Shown here: one piece after another, positions 12,741 to 26,100 of the stretch
Position numbering within the stretch: the stretch's first letter is position 1
Layout of the letters: each line of letters begins with the position of its first letter
From: Mangifera indica
Taxonomy: Eukaryota; Streptophyta; Magnoliopsida; Sapindales; Anacardiaceae
DNA length: 64,000 bases
Assembly (NCBI RefSeq): GCF_011075055.1
Contig: NC_058149.1
Span: 8,624,449-8,688,448, forward strand
Reading direction: 5' to 3'
The notes under the pieces: model-generated
The model's database searches: none
The model's input: the letters and a program-made list of their open reading frames with translations, nothing else
Told to the model about the DNA's origin: nothing
Position numbers and translations under genes: made by a program

Positions 12741-13500
12741 TATATTATCATAACTAAACTGTGCAGTGAGAAATCTGCTCTTGTACTCAAAAATGATGAA
12801 TCCTATGTTGATCTAATATAACCTTGATATGCTTCTTGACATAATCAACAACTAACATACTGATAACCTAAAAAAAGGCTACCTTAGGCTAGTGTTGAAC
12901 TAGGCAAATTGGCAAATATAGTGCTTCGATGATCTTAAATTGAAGGATCACATACATTATCATCCATTAGATGATTTGTTTCACAAACACCATGGTTATA
13001 ATCTATGTGGAATCATTTTATGGGTTAATTTAGTAAACATGAAATCAACATGCTTTGTCTACAACTTATTGCAGTGTCCTTGTAGCTTGTTCATTGAAAG
13101 AATATATTCAAACATTTTGAAAGGGCGTCGAGAGTAGAGAATGAAATTAGCAAGGATTTTAAAAGATAATGCATTAGGTTTAGGTTTTATATACTAATAC
13201 GGCTTTTGTAATTATTTAAATATATGTTGTGATTGTTTCAATAAATTAGGGGTAAGAATGGGCTTGGGTAGGGACGGGATGGGGAAATTCCTATCCCTGT
13301 CCATGCTTGTAAAGATTTTTTTGTCTCTATGTTTCTAATTTACGGTCATATTATTATCCCTCATTATTCCCATGAGATTTAAATATCTACCTTCAACACT
13401 GCATGGTATTAATTATCTAATAGGTGCATCAACTCAGGTCATCCAAATATAAGACAGATGGAGGCTCATATAATTGTACAAACCATTACCTCAGTACTTG
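12741..13500. repeat. tandem duplication unit 2 (repeat family A, copy 3)
   Basis: A diverged direct repeat of 10720-12740: TAACTAAACTGTGCAGTGAG at the start, the unoccupied CTTCTTGA site at 12832, ATCTATGTGGAATC near 13001, then GTCCTTGTAGC near 13076 (parallel to GTCTTTGTAGC near 12241). It is shorter because about 0.9 kb is missing between CAACATGC (13046) and the TCTACAACTT block. Confidence 0.75.
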
Positions 13501-13526
13501 CAATACGTATCATTGATTTTTTTTTA

Positions 13527-14589
13527 GGCCAAAGGACTATTTCCCACCCAAAGTATGCGTATTTTTCAAGTTTACCCCCGTTAACTTTAAAAATCTTATT
13601 TACCCACCCATAGGCTGTTAAAATTAACTGAATTCGTTAATTATATCATTTTCCCCCTGTAAACCCTAAAAACTAATAATTTCACCCCAAACCAAGGTTT
13701 AAAAAACAATATTTTCCCCCCTAGGGTTTCCAATTTTCATATTCAATTTTTCGGTGTCGTTTCTTCCTCTCTGACGACCTCCAGACGACAACTCTTCCTC
13801 TCCGGCACTGTCTTCTTCAGGCGGCTCTATGGGAGTGGACATCGACAAAGATGAGTCGTCTTCATCTCGACGGAGACGACTCGTCTTCGTTGATAGGGCT
13901 GGACTCAAGCCGAGCCAGCTCGAGCTCGAGCTCGGCTCGGCTCGGCTCGTTTCGGGCTTGAACCGAGCCGGGCTCTGCTTGGCTTGATCGAGCTCAAGCC
14001 GAGCTCGAGCTGGCTCGGGTTGGCCCGGTAGATTTTTTTTAAAATTTTTTATACAAAATGACGTCGTTTTGATCCATATATATACACAAAATGATGTCGT
14101 TTTGATATGAAAAATGAGCCAAGCCGAGTCGAAAACAAGTCGAACTCGAGCCAACCATAAATAGACCGAGCTGAGCCCGAACTGGCTGTGAGCCGAGCTC
14201 GACTCGACTCGAATCTAGCCCTATTCGTTGATGAGCACTCCCAAAAGAGTCACCGGAAGGAGACCGCACTGGAGAGGAAGAGGCGTTACCTGGAGGTCAC
14301 TGGAGAGGAAGAAAAGGCGTTGGAAAATTGAATCTGAAAAATTGAAAACCTTAGGGGGGAAAATGCTGCTTTTTAAAACTTGGGTTGAGGGAAATTGTTA
14401 GTTTTTAGGGTTTAGGGAGAGAAAATTAAATCAAATTTAAGTTTATTTTTTATAATACAGACAAAATAATGATTTTACCTTTGAAACCGTTAGTTTTAAC
14501 TGTCCATAGGTGAGTAAATGAGATTTTTAAAATTAACGGAGGAAATCTTGAGAAAACAGCATACTTGAGTGGGAAATAGTCCTTTGGCG
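13527..14589. mobile_element. LTIR (MULE-like foldback) element, copy 1
   Basis: Long inverted repeats start GGCCAAAGGACTATTTCCCA and end in the reverse of it, with near-matching 9-bp flanks (TTTTTTTTA at 13518-13526, TTTTTTTAA at 14590-14598). The arms of roughly 250 bp include a CCTAAAAACTAATAATTTC block. The middle is GC-richer, with GACGACTCGTCTTCG-type sequence. It is split by a hAT MITE at 13894-14223. Apparent reading frames are artefacts of this GC-rich centre and of the MITE. The 9-bp duplication and long TIRs suggest mobilisation by Mutator-like transposase (inference). Confidence 0.82.
13894..14223. mobile_element. hAT-type MITE, copy 2, nested in LTIR element
   Basis: Termini TAGGGCTGGACTCAAGCC and inverse TAGGGCTAGATTCGAGTC; perfect 8-bp flanks TTCGTTGA (13886-13893 and 14224-14231). 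The arms are rich in GAGCTCGAGC. The core holds ACGTCGTTTTGATC and TGTCGTTTTGATAT. The empty site is preserved in the neighbouring LTIR copy at 15290-15297. Confidence 0.92.
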
Positions 14590-14973
14590 TTTTTTTAACC
14601 TAGAGTGCATTAAACTGTAAGTCTGTAAACCAACAAAATTTAAGATTTTATACTGTGGAACTTTGTTAAATACATAAAATAAGGTTTCAAACGTTAAAAT
14701 TCAATTTGTAGTAATTTTAAAATGTTGAGATGATATAACACTTGACCATTGAGACATAAATTTGGTAAAAGTACAATTACTTTGAAGATTATTATTATTA
14801 TTATTATTATTTTGCTTTTCTTTTTATTAGATTCTTATTAAACTTAATCTCAATTATTGTAAAATGACAGAAGATAAATTTTTTATTTATTAATTGCAAA
14901 CTTTTGTTAAAATAATAAAAGATATATTCAATTAACATTGGTTAATTACAGATACAAATAAACCTTGTTTTAA

Positions 14974-15653
14974 GGCCAAAGGACTATTGCCCACCCAAAG
15001 TATGCACATTTAATTTTGAAAATCCTATTTACCACCCATAGACTGGTAAAATTAATTGAGTCTGTTAATTATATCATTTTTTCCTCCTAAACCCTAAAAA
15101 CTAATAATTTCACCCCAACCCAAGTTTTAAAAAACATAAATTTTCCCCCCAAAGGTTTTCAATTTTTAGATTCAATTTTCTGGTGTTGTTTCTTCCTCTC
15201 CGATACCGTCTTCTTCCGACGGCTCTTCTGGGAGTAGACATCGACGAAGATGATGACGATTCATCTTTGTCAGACGAAGGCGACTCGTCTTCATCAACGA
15301 GCACTCCAAAGAGAGCTGCTGAAAGGAGACTGCGTTGGAGAGAAAGAAACGTCACCTAGAGGTCACCAAAGAGAAAGAAACGGTGTCGAAAAATTGAATC
15401 TGAAAACTTGAAAACCCTAGGGGGAAAATACTGTTTTTTAAAACTTAGGTTGAAGAAATTTGTTAGTTTTTAGGGTTTAGGGGAAAAAATTAAATCAAAT
15501 TTAAGTTTATTTTTTATAATACGGACAAAATAATGATTTTACCTTTGAAACCGTTTGTTTTAACTGTTTATAGGTGGGTAAATGAGATTTTTAAAGTTAA
15601 TAGAGGGAATTTTGGAAAATAGCATACCTGGGGTGGGATATAGTTCTTTGGCC
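14974..15653. mobile_element. LTIR (MULE-like foldback) element, copy 2
   Basis: A 680-bp relative of the element at 13527, without the MITE. Ends GGCCAAAGGACTATTGCCCA and inverse GGCCAAAGAACTATATCCCA. Flanks TTGTTTTAA and TTTTTTAAA match at 7 of 9 positions. The centre has the same GAAGATGA/GACGAAGGCGACTCGTC sequence. It is non-coding. Confidence 0.82.
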
Positions 15654-15659
15654 TTTTTT

Positions 15660-18600
15660 AAAAGGAAATTTCGTGCTCTGAGTGTGACACAAAGCACATC
15701 CGTAGGAGTAGGACGATCCCGATGTCCCACTTGTATGTTACATCTCTCATAATAATCATGCGTTAAGGACTTCTTAATTTAATTATATATTTAAATAGAT
15801 TAACACCTATATCAGAGGCAATGACGGGTAAAGTAATTAAATAATAATAATAATATTGTTTGACATAATCTCCAGACATGTACTATTTATAGTACAATGG
15901 AAACATAATTTTAGATATATAATTTTAAAACCTTTTACAATTCTGATATCAAGTTAAATGAGCTTTTTAATATATGTGGACTTTGTCATATTTTAGACTC
16001 CAATTATTAAAATGACTTAAACTTATATACTCACTATATTATATATTTTTTGTATCTTTATGACTTATATATATGTACCGCCAATTAATTCAATTGTTCA
16101 TCAATTATTTTGCGTAGAAGGGTTCCAGCAAAGGGACCACCAAACATTTGAAGGTACTGAAATTCTATGGGCGAATTGCATGAAAAATCGAACTCTTACA
16201 TTCAAAACAGCTGCACCACATGCCCCGGAATTACCATTGATAGGAAAAAGGGTCCTACTTGCATGCATGCATGCTTTATCATTTTTGAAGAATAGGGACC
16301 ACATGAAAGAAAGAAGACTGATGAATTAGGCTGTATAATTATTAAGTTTTTTCCCCAATCTAAGCTCACATGTCCATAGTTTGGATTTATCGACCTGTTA
16401 CTGCATATTATTATTATTTTATGAAAGCCTGGATTCCATTGTTATGATTGGCTTAGATTTCTGAGTTTCATGCATAGCCATGGGATCCACTTCAGGTATA
16501 CATAGTATCATCTTCCTTTGTTTTTTAGTTTTTCACATTCAAACCTTACCGATGTTTAACTGTTAAACCTCACTATCATTTTTCAGCTTTTATTCATCAT
16601 GAGAGGAAACTTATGCACCATAAAATATTAATATTTGAGGCAGAGAACTTTCTAATATTAACTTATACAATCTTAAAGGTAACACATAATTTCATATCAT
16701 ATCATAATTGAAGATCCAACTACAGTGCAGATATGATTAGTTATGAAGTATCATCATCTTTTAACCATCTAGATTCCTTTGGTGAAACTTTGACACCAAA
16801 CTTTTGTTCAAATCACCAATCCATCACAATAAAATAATTTACTTCTATGTATACTTTATTGGAATATTCAGATATTCAACCCAAAACCCTAATTTAAGAA
16901 AGAAGTATATAACCCTAAAAGATGGCTAAACTTTGTATTATATTTGTAAAGTATTGGAAATTTGTTTGTAATTTGGAAGATATGGAAGAATGTTGAAGGA
17001 GAATCATAGAGTTGAAAAACAGAAGAAGGGAAGCTTGTGACATTTTGTGATGAATTGTCTTGGTCCGTGAATGAATGGGGACGTACTCATCTTTTTAAAA
17101 CGAGGCTGGATACTTTGTAATCTTGCGCATCCGTGATTCAGCTTTCCTCATCATGATGTGATTGGTCTGCCCATCTCTAAATATTCCCTCTCTCACCAAA
17201 TAATTCTTCCAAAATTAAATATTAATTAAATTATTGATGGAGTAGTTCTTTTATAACTAATACCATCGAATCAAATGGATTTAGATCATACAGAATAAAC
17301 CCAACAATGAGGCTTTGCATTTTATATGTATGGGTTGCCTACCGAATATCGTTTATTCAAATCACATCGAATATTCAGAAATAAAGTAATTTGGAAGGAA
17401 TGAAAACAGTGGCATAAGAAAACGATTTATTTTTGGATTGCTTTTACACAAACTTTGCTTCTCCTTTTGAAGAGTTTAAGTACTTTCTTTAGCGTTTTTG
17501 TCCGTAGTTTTTATTGAATGAAACATTTGTCAAATCCAGAAAACTAATTTGCTTGTTTGTTATTGTTTGCAAAATATTTGTCACATTTAAAATAAAAATA
17601 ATTTCTACGTAATTGCTTAAAGGTTATTCCACTTATTTTTAAAAATTGTTCTATCTTTTATAATGAAACATGCAAATGAGTTTATTATTGTCATAAAAAA
17701 CCTCTTCACATGAGACTCAAAATCCCAACTTCTTATATAAATATAATAGCAATCTTATGTAAACATAATTTTAAATATATAATTGGGTACAATAATTGAT
17801 TTGTTTTCGTATGATTTGATATTATTTTATCTTTAATTCAAAATCATTCAATTATATGATGACATAATTTTTATATATCAATTGCATATTCAAAATTATT
17901 TTTATATAGTTTTATTGTAAATATAATCGAAATAGATCCAATTAATTAACAAGTTATTATCCACTTTTTGTCCAACATATATAATATACTTTCCCTTATT
18001 ATCTATATATTATAAATGTTTTATATTTCAAAAACACTCTTTGATTCTTTAGAAGAAACTGATAGTTTTGGGTTTTCACCTCACAATGTTGTAGAATCTA
18101 AGCTTAATTTTACTGGATGGGTAAATCTGAAATATAATAATCAGATCTACAACCACTACATCAAACAAGTTAAGAGTTTATAAACGTAACAGAGACTCAA
18201 ATTCAAATTTTTATCTTAAAAATTCTAATATTCTATTAATTTTGTTAATCTTTAGAGTCATCTAAGTGTAATTTGTTAACTACAATAGTCAAACAAGATC
18301 AACAATTAAATTTATTACCATACATAAAATTGCTGGTTGGAGGGAAAATGCTAATTATTGACAAGTTACAAAATATTATCACTCTTAAATCTTTTGATTA
18401 TATCGTACTTTTACATTGAATCATTCATTAAAAAAATTTTAAAAAAAAGAAAACCCACATAAACTTAGGATAAGAATTTCAAGTGAAATTACCTGCCATG
18501 AAAATGTTACCAATTTATTTTAGCATGGACACGTTCTATTATTTACCACCTTTAACTTCATTTCCCAGACGCTTGCATACGACACAGCATTATTAATTAA

Positions 18601-18755
18601 TTTTTGTCGCGTGTGATGTCCCCATAAGTTAACATCCGTGGCAGTAGAATCAAATGCTGAGGTTTGCTGAGTTGATTTGTGGCCATGAAATCAGTTCTGT
18701 TTCTGTTAGTAAGGCCAAAAACCACGCCTTTGCAAATTAAATTTTAGTCCTAAAT
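15660..18755. other. gene-less stretch, unrecognised
   Basis: No gene was recognised in 3.1 kb. An 89-codon open frame on the plus strand (16060-16329) overlaps a similar-sized one on the opposite strand. It matches no family I know and lacks flanking splice or codon support. A weak, degenerate relative of the small ACTATGTG MITE may lie near 17757-17920. GCATGCATGCATGC (16262) is a short simple palindrome. Confidence 0.4.
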
Positions 18756-21700
18756 AGGTAACGCTCCCTAAAAACGAGATCTTTTAGATATCTTCATACA
18801 GCCAACCTAAAGGATTTAGGTTTGGAAGCTGAACGATAATATCAAAACATATTTTACCAGGGGAAACTTGAGAATAAACATGCATAAAAGCGTTTGAAGA
18901 ATTTATTCTCAGTCTAGACCCAATCACAAGTTAAAAATTATTTTCTTAAATCAAATAAAACATCAAAGCATTCTCATTTTATAAACATCCTCATAAAAGT
19001 CTCAAACGAATTATGTTTGTTGGAATTATATCGCCCTCTCATGTTCCGTCTAAACATATCTTGTTGCCTTTGCATATCTATTACCTGCAAACATTAATGA
19101 TAGTGGAGTGAGTGCAAGTGGACGGTCTAATAGAATCACTACCAATCTCAACATTCACGCATTCTTAATCTAGTCATTTGTCACATTTGAGAGTCACACA
19201 TGCAATGCATAAATGAAAACTTTTTCTTAAAAGGCTTTCTTATATTTTTCTATCTATTGGTCTTGATTGATGCATAGAATTGAAACCTTGGCCAATGAGC
19301 TAAAAATTCTAATGTGGTTTTCTTTCCATGCACATATTCTACAAACTACTTTTTAACTATATATTGTCTTAATAGAGTCTGTGCAGGAAGTCACTCAACA
19401 CAACACAAAAACTTTTAGCATGTTTAAAACTCTTGTTGAGCAAACTTTATCTTATGCAAAACATGTATGGGAACGTAGTGCCCCTTTTTCTCATGCAAAT
19501 ACTCAACATTTATTTCTTAGAACATTCAAACATTGTTTCCATGCATGGCATGCGATAACTCATATCTTACATGCCATGACATCTCATATTCTATGCATGC
19601 CATATTGATATCATTCATGCTACACATGTTCTAATAAGGTAATCTTACATGCAATGAAAAATTAATCTTTATAACATATCTTGACATGCTTATTTAAGTC
19701 TTGATCATGTATAAAGTCTCTCATAAACATATGAATGCTCTTATATTTCTTGCATATATGTCTTATGTTGAAAAAATAAATAAATAAATAAATAAATATT
19801 GGCTCTTTATGACCCACATGGACTATTTTAATCTCTTTGTATTTTACCAAAGGCTATAAATAGAGGTTTTGGTTTTAATTCAAAATCATCCCAAAAGCAA
19901 TTGTAATCAAACACAATTGTATTTAGAGAATCTTATTATTAGGGATCTCTAATAGTTTATTTTTCCTTTGTAATTATTCTTTGAAGATAGTGAAAGTAGT
20001 CAGCGATGCCGAGAACGTTGATACATTTACCGAACCTCGTAAATTCTTGTGTTTTTTTCTTCTATTTTTCTGCAATTTATTTTTTGTCTTAATTTTTTAT
20101 TATATTCAATAGCATAGAAATTGTGTTTTATATTTTCGCTGCACAACATCTTAAGTATGCACACGTAACTGCTATAAGGCTCTTACATAGCTCTTTATAC
20201 ATTCGAAGGTAAAATAGGGTTATGTCATGAAATAATTTTCTTGGTGTTGCAGCAATAAATTTCTACTCGTGTCATGGCATCACTTTTTCCCTATCGTGAC
20301 TTGAGTATTACAACTTTAGTCGCATTGTGACATAACTTTTGTCTATTGCGGTTGTTATTTAAAATTCAATTATTCAAGAATTCTAGGTCATTATATAATT
20401 CTTCAAATGTCTAATTGAATTAGCACATAATCTCCTTAATTTTTTAATTGAATTATATAATGACCAATTATCATCTCCCATTATTTTTAATTTTGCATAA
20501 AACATCACCCTTATGCATAATCACATGTACCTAACCCTAAACTCTAAACTCAAAATCTCAAACCCTAATTGTCGACATAACATTAACACATTCTTTAATA
20601 TCAATCAACTTAATTTCTCTAATAGGGCAACATGTCTAGTCATGTTTTTCAATTTACTTCAAATATCTTAAATCTTGGAAGAAGGGGAGATTTTCTCATA
20701 CCTTGATGAAGAATTAGCCCCAATTTGCTAAAAATTGCAATGACTAACAAAAATTATAACCCTAATACAAATTAAATTATGGTTTGCATCAAATTTTACA
20801 AATTAAAATAAAAAACTATAGAAAAGGTTTTGATGGCTTACCCTGTGCTTCAAATCCAAAAATCTAGCCCAATTTTATTTAGAACTTGCTTCAATTAACA
20901 AAATCCATAAAATCATAAAATTGGAGTTCTTAGACTCTAACACCAACTGTAATATATATGAACTGAAATAAGGGTTAAAATCACTTATGATCTTAATTTC
21001 AAGAAACAACCTTCAATCTTTTTTAATTTTTTTCAAGCAAGTGAAAATCCTTTGGAGGAGGAATAACTCATGTGAGAGAGATTTGGGAGAGAAATTTTAT
21101 CAAATAGAATTATGAAATTTTGTCAATTACTAGCCATTACATACAAATGGGAAAATAACACATAATCTCTTTAATTTTTTTACTTTTTTTTTTTTTTGCA
21201 ATTAACACTTTTAAATTAATACCAATCTATTCCCTTATCTCATGACTTATCAAAATAGTCATTCTCTCCTTTATCTTTATCACTTTCATACTCATAATCT
21301 TAAATAAATATTTGGTATAAAGGCTTGGAAATCAAGGTTGTACCTAGTGCTAGGTCGATACTAAACTCTACCTCCCTTAATGGAGCTAACCCTAGTAACT
21401 CATCCAGAAACAAATCCTTAAACTCTCAAACCACTAGCACATCTTATGAACTTGAGACTTCCCATTTATTCATCACAAGAGCTATACATATCTCATACAC
21501 CCCTTACCTAGCATTTTTCTCACCTCAACAGTACTTATCAACATGCTACTTGAGTGTCCCTCTCCAAAATAATATATCGTCATTATATAAGTTGAATTTC
21601 ACTTTCTTCTTGTGACAATCTATTTTCACCCTATAATCACTTAGGAATCCATACCTAATTTTATATCAAAATCTGACATATTGAAAACTATAAGGTCAAC

Positions 21701-23880
21701 CTTTAATTCTCGTTTCACTTATAAGAACCTCATGAGTTATTGAATCTTTCCATTAGGAAAATCAATCTTAATATCATGTTCTACCCTTGTAGGTATTAAC
21801 CATAATCTCCTAATAACTTCACATAAAATAAAGGAGGGAATGACTCTTAAATCAATTAAACAATAAATTAAGATAGAGTGGAAAGTCAACTAACTAGTAA
21901 CCATTGCAAAATTTATATTTTCCTAGGTCTGAGCAACATTAAACACTTGAGTGTTGGTTTCACCAATTGTCTATATGAGTGCACTCTGGATGGTTGGGAA
22001 CTCTTTAGCTAAATGCCCAAGTTGATGACATTTGTAGTACACATTCTTCCCAAACAAGCATTATCCTTTATGTTGCTTCTTCTATTTAGGAAATTTAGGA
22101 TATTATTCTTTTTTCTGACTTCTTGCCTTTCTAACCCTTTTTCTCAACTTTAAACTAAGAATTTTCTCTTTCTTACCCTATGAATTACTCTATTAGGTCA
22201 TTATAAGTGGATTAGTCATCACCACTATAGGTGCAATATACTTGATCACTTTGTTAACATAAACTTCTACTCTCAAGGCTCTATCCAAATCCGAACATCA
22301 CATCTTCGGTTATCTCTGGATGCAACCCAATAACGAACATCTGCATCTATCTTTCAAGAAAACTAACCATCATTGATATGAGTTTAACTAAAGAATTAAA
22401 CATTGTAGAATACTCTTTGGCAACCTTATCTCCCTATTGACTGTTTAAGAAATTTTGGGCCTTAACAAATAACATGTGCATTGTCCTATACATAATCTCA
22501 AACAATGTGTCTATTCTTTTTTAACTCCAAGAATATTCTAGCATTACTTCTTAGCAAATAAATGGCATAGAAGATCTTTTCCCAATCAATCATTCTAAAT
22601 AGTTCCATTAGCCTTTTGACTGATTTAATTGACTTCTCATCCATTGCAAGATCACCTATGTCATGGAACTCTAAGGTTTGATGTCTACTCAAAAACCCGT
22701 AAATTAGCTTCAATGGTCTTGGTCTTGCACTTTAGGTCTATTTTGTAACATCTAGAACTACATTAACTAGCCTAGTTTGGGTATGCGGCGAAGCTTTCCC
22801 TAAAGCCTCCCTTATATCATCCTAAATCATATTCCCTATCATTAAGGCATATAATCTTAGGGCACTTTGATTCATTATCGAGGTTTCAAAAATCTCTCAA
22901 AGCTCTTCTAGTATCCTATTAATCCTTCTAAAGTGTGTGATATTCAGAATACAACATTATTAGTTATATCAACTATTTAATATAATCAAATAGGTAAAGA
23001 AAAACTTACAATGACTAGAAAACAAGAACAATCAACAAGAATGAGGGTATTTTTCTTATCTTTCATAACAAATTCCACACATAATATTTTATTTAACGAA
23101 ACAAAAAAAAATCTATATATTTTCAATTAATAAGCATCACTCCAATATCAAACTATAACACCCTTTCTAGTTGGGTACCCTCTATGTATCCTCATACGAT
23201 GATCCTAGAGGATTCACATCTTGAAGGTGTGCAATATTATGAAAACATAATTTGCTTGCAAAAACTCAAGAATAAACATGCACACAAGCATTTCAAAAAC
23301 TTGTTCAAAATGCTCATGCACATACTAAAGTTTTATTTTTCTTAAATCAAATCAAACATCAAAGCATTTTCATTTCATAAGCATCTTCATACAAAAAAAA
23401 AAATTCATTTTAGAAGCAAAAAGTGTATAAAGATGTTTTCAATAATTAAACAATTCACTTATTCTTACAAATGGAAAGCCTCATGTGGAACACAAACATA
23501 AATAAAAGATCATATTTATTGCTAGAATTTTATCACTCTTTCATCATATAAATGTATCCTACTGCCTTTGGTTACCTATTACCTAGAAACATTAAAAATA
23601 GTGGAATGAGTGCTAGGTACATAGTAAATGGACGATTATCTAGAACAACTACCAATCTAAGCATTCACACATTCTTATTTTAGATATTTCGTCACATCTC
23701 AAAGAAACATATACAATTACTCTTTTGACTATATAAGACAAATACAATGCATGAATAAAAACATTTTTTCAAAGAACATTTCTTATATTTTTCCTTTAAC
23801 TTTTAGTCAATCGGTTTAGGTTGACACCTAGATTTGGAACCCTCACCTATTAGGGTAATGTCTTAAAGCCAATTGATTTG
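18756..23880 (-). mobile_element. Ty3/gypsy retrotransposon relic (LTR-like ends, gag-PR)
   Basis: Two related non-coding blocks, about 18756-19160 and 23152-23640, share AATAAACATGCA, TTTTCTTAAATCAAAT, CATCAAAGCATT and GTGGA(G/A)TGAGTGC. Both start with an LTR-end-like sequence (GGTAACGCTCCC; TATAACACCCTTTCTAG). They bracket a minus-strand gag-protease relic. On the minus strand, TTTGATATTGGAGTG just inside 23150 could be a decayed initiator-Met tRNA primer-binding site, and GTTGGTGTTAGAGTC near 20945 resembles a second one. Boundaries are uncertain and more than one element may be involved. Confidence 0.45.
21320..22790 (-). pseudogene. Ty3/gypsy gag-protease-RT start remnant
   Basis: The best gag island is at 22713-22498 (LMELFRMIDWEKIFYAIYLL, like the retrotransposon gag fold). 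A degraded zinc knuckle near 22040-21990 reads YYKCHQLGHLAKEFP, where the last Cys is replaced. Near 21380-21325, the protease-RT boundary is recognisable as DLFLDELLGLAPLREVEFSI followed by DLALGT. Multiple stops and shifts lie between the islands, and everything downstream in RT, RNase H and integrase is missing. It is a dead relic. Confidence 0.6.
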
Positions 23881-23999
23881 TACATCTATAATATTGTAAT
23901 TTAACTATTTATTAATTAATAAATTTTATTATTCATTCTTTTTAGTTTTTTGCATAATATGATTGCATGAATAATATGTCCTTAGAATGGTAGAATTGT

Positions 24000-24500
24000 G
24001 ACGAGGAGATCAAATGACTGATCATAAGAATTCTATGAACACATTGGATGATCATTCAACAAATGTTCGTAATCCCAATATTACTTTGACCAAGGGCACA
24101 AGTAATAGTGATGAGATTATCATAATGTTGAGCTACTACATCCAAAGTTAGCAATAATTCTCACATATCAAAGTTATTAGTTGATGGTTTGGTGCAACAC
24201 ATGGGTGTACATTATAAACATGTTCATCAAACTAACCTAACAAGAGGATTTCCATATGGATGGTTGCTCTATGTTTATGGAACAAATCCTCTAACTCATG
24301 GCTACATGCGATCCTTAAACTTGAGGTTATCAAACCATCTTGTACAAATATAGGTATAGTTTGACAATATCTAATATGCATTGTAACTGAGGTAACCATA
24401 AAGGTAGCGATTGGCTATATCAAGATCTGTATGGATGTTATAATAGATCAATAGAAGATTCATCACTCACCGAACAAGAGAGGTGATATCTCACATAAGA
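24000..24500. repeat. repeat family A, copy 4 (reverse orientation)
   Basis: Read in reverse, this parallels 11320-11480: GTTAGTTTGATGAACATG, a CACCCATGTGTTGCACCAAAC block, and further on GCCCTTGGTCAAAGTAATAT. The region around 24500-25340 also looks repetitive: two variants of TTTACACAAACAACCCATTC occur at about 25177 and 25290. Confidence 0.5.
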
Positions 24501-25344
24501 ATACTGAAAGACATCATAACCACTCGAATATGTGGCTATGGTAGGATTGGGTCAAAGCTCAATCCAAGTCATTTGGTTATCAATGTGTATCAGTCTATAT
24601 CGAAGAGTTACTAAGATAGACACACATTCATGTTTTAGTCTCAAGAGATATCGATTTGATGAAGGGATCAAATTATACATAAAATCATTGACAAAGCCTC
24701 GAGTTGTTCGTTGACATTCTGTTAGTCGGATGTTCATAATGCCTTGCTAGAGTCTAATTTTAGTCTATATCTAGATTCAATCTAATTTTAGATACTATTA
24801 GTTCGATAAAGAGTTTAAGTCACACGCATATAAGAGTTTATTCAAACTCTAGAGGCATAGGGTTATTTGATGATAATTCTGGTGTATTTGGATTTAGGTG
24901 AAATTGTGAATGGACTGAGCTTGTCTAATAGGATTGAATCAAGCTAATTTGACTTTTTTCTTGATTATAAATGCCAGTTTATGGACGATGAATACCCGTT
25001 AATCATGAGTTGGATACGAATAAAGTTTTTATCCAAATCTACATTTGAGAATCTAGAGAAATTCTAAATCGTGTAGATAAGGATCAAGGATTAATGACCA
25101 TTCATATCATATGAGCAGTCGTTCATCATATTCTTTATAAATAAGAATGTGTTTAACAATTTTAGAAGTTTGTCCTTTTACACAAACAACCCATTCACAA
25201 AACCCTATAGCTTCTTATACATAGTTTTAGCTTTCTTATTATTCATGCTTCTTGTGGATACCAACCCTAACTAATGAACATTTATCCCTTTACACAAATA
25301 ACCCATTCATAGAGTCTTAATAACCTTTTATGTACGGTTTTAGC

Positions 25345-25610
25345 TAGACATGACAAATAGGTTGGGCCGATTTGTCACCCGGTTTGAAGCACATTGAAAT
25401 GTCCTAGCCTAAAAAGGCACAACCCACCACTATAGTATGTTATGCCAAGATTGTGGGCCTAAGGGTCTGGGCATCAAGCCTACGAGCCAACCTAATTGAT
25501 TCATTGTGCATTATCTAAAAAGTTTCTTTTAATCTTCTTTCTACTAGAAGCCAAAAATCAACAACTACTGGCAACAGTCATTCGCCTGCCGGTAATTGTT
25601 TGTTTAATTA
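25345..25610 (+). mobile_element. truncated left end of a hAT element
   Basis: This begins TAGACATGACAAATAGGTTG, like the 1415 element, and continues in parallel with it (CAACCCAC, GGGCCTA, GTCATTCGCCTGCC). It is lost near 25610, where family-A sequence resumes. No right end was seen. Confidence 0.6.
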
Positions 25611-25613
25611 GCT

Positions 25614-26100
25614 AATGGTTTGGTGCAACATATGGGTGCACATTGTAGATATGTCCACGGACATACTTATCAAAATGATTTCATATGGATGGTTACATTA
25701 GTATTCATAAAATAAATTCTCTTAATAAACAAAGGTATATGTGATCCTTAGACTTGATATCATCAGATTGTCTTGTGTAAGGATCAAAATGGTTTGACAT
25801 TAGCTCAATGTAGTCCTTATAAAGAGTTTCTAAAAAGGAGGTGATTGGATATATCAAGACATGTAAGAAGGCTATGGTGAATTAATAAAGGATTCAAAAC
25901 TTTTTAAGCACAAAAGTGAATATCTTTGATAGATCAAACTAATGGATATCAACAACCAATAAAATTTGTGATCACAATAGAATTGAATTTTTGTTCAACC
26001 CAATATCATCCAGATGTTGATAGAAACATTAGTCTATACATATTTTGGTATGTTAATGAAGTATATAATGTTATTTTCTATTAGAAAGTTTGTTTTAGAA
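25614..26100. repeat. repeat family A, copy 5 (reverse orientation)
   Basis: This parallels 24195-24500: TGGTTTGGTGCAACATATGG, a TTTCATATGGATGGTT block, and GGTGATTGGATATATCAAGA. It directly follows the truncated hAT end. No coding content. Confidence 0.5.

Noticed and set aside
13699..14269. Minus-strand frames of 151 and 76 codons with E/S/R-rich sequence
   Set aside because: They run through the GAGCTCGAG repeats of a nested MITE and the GC-rich centre of an LTIR element. The same frames do not persist in the sibling copy at 14974.
20520..20580. Telomere-like AACCCTAAACTCTAAACTC
   Set aside because: Only a few degenerate units without a tract; not an interstitial telomeric array.
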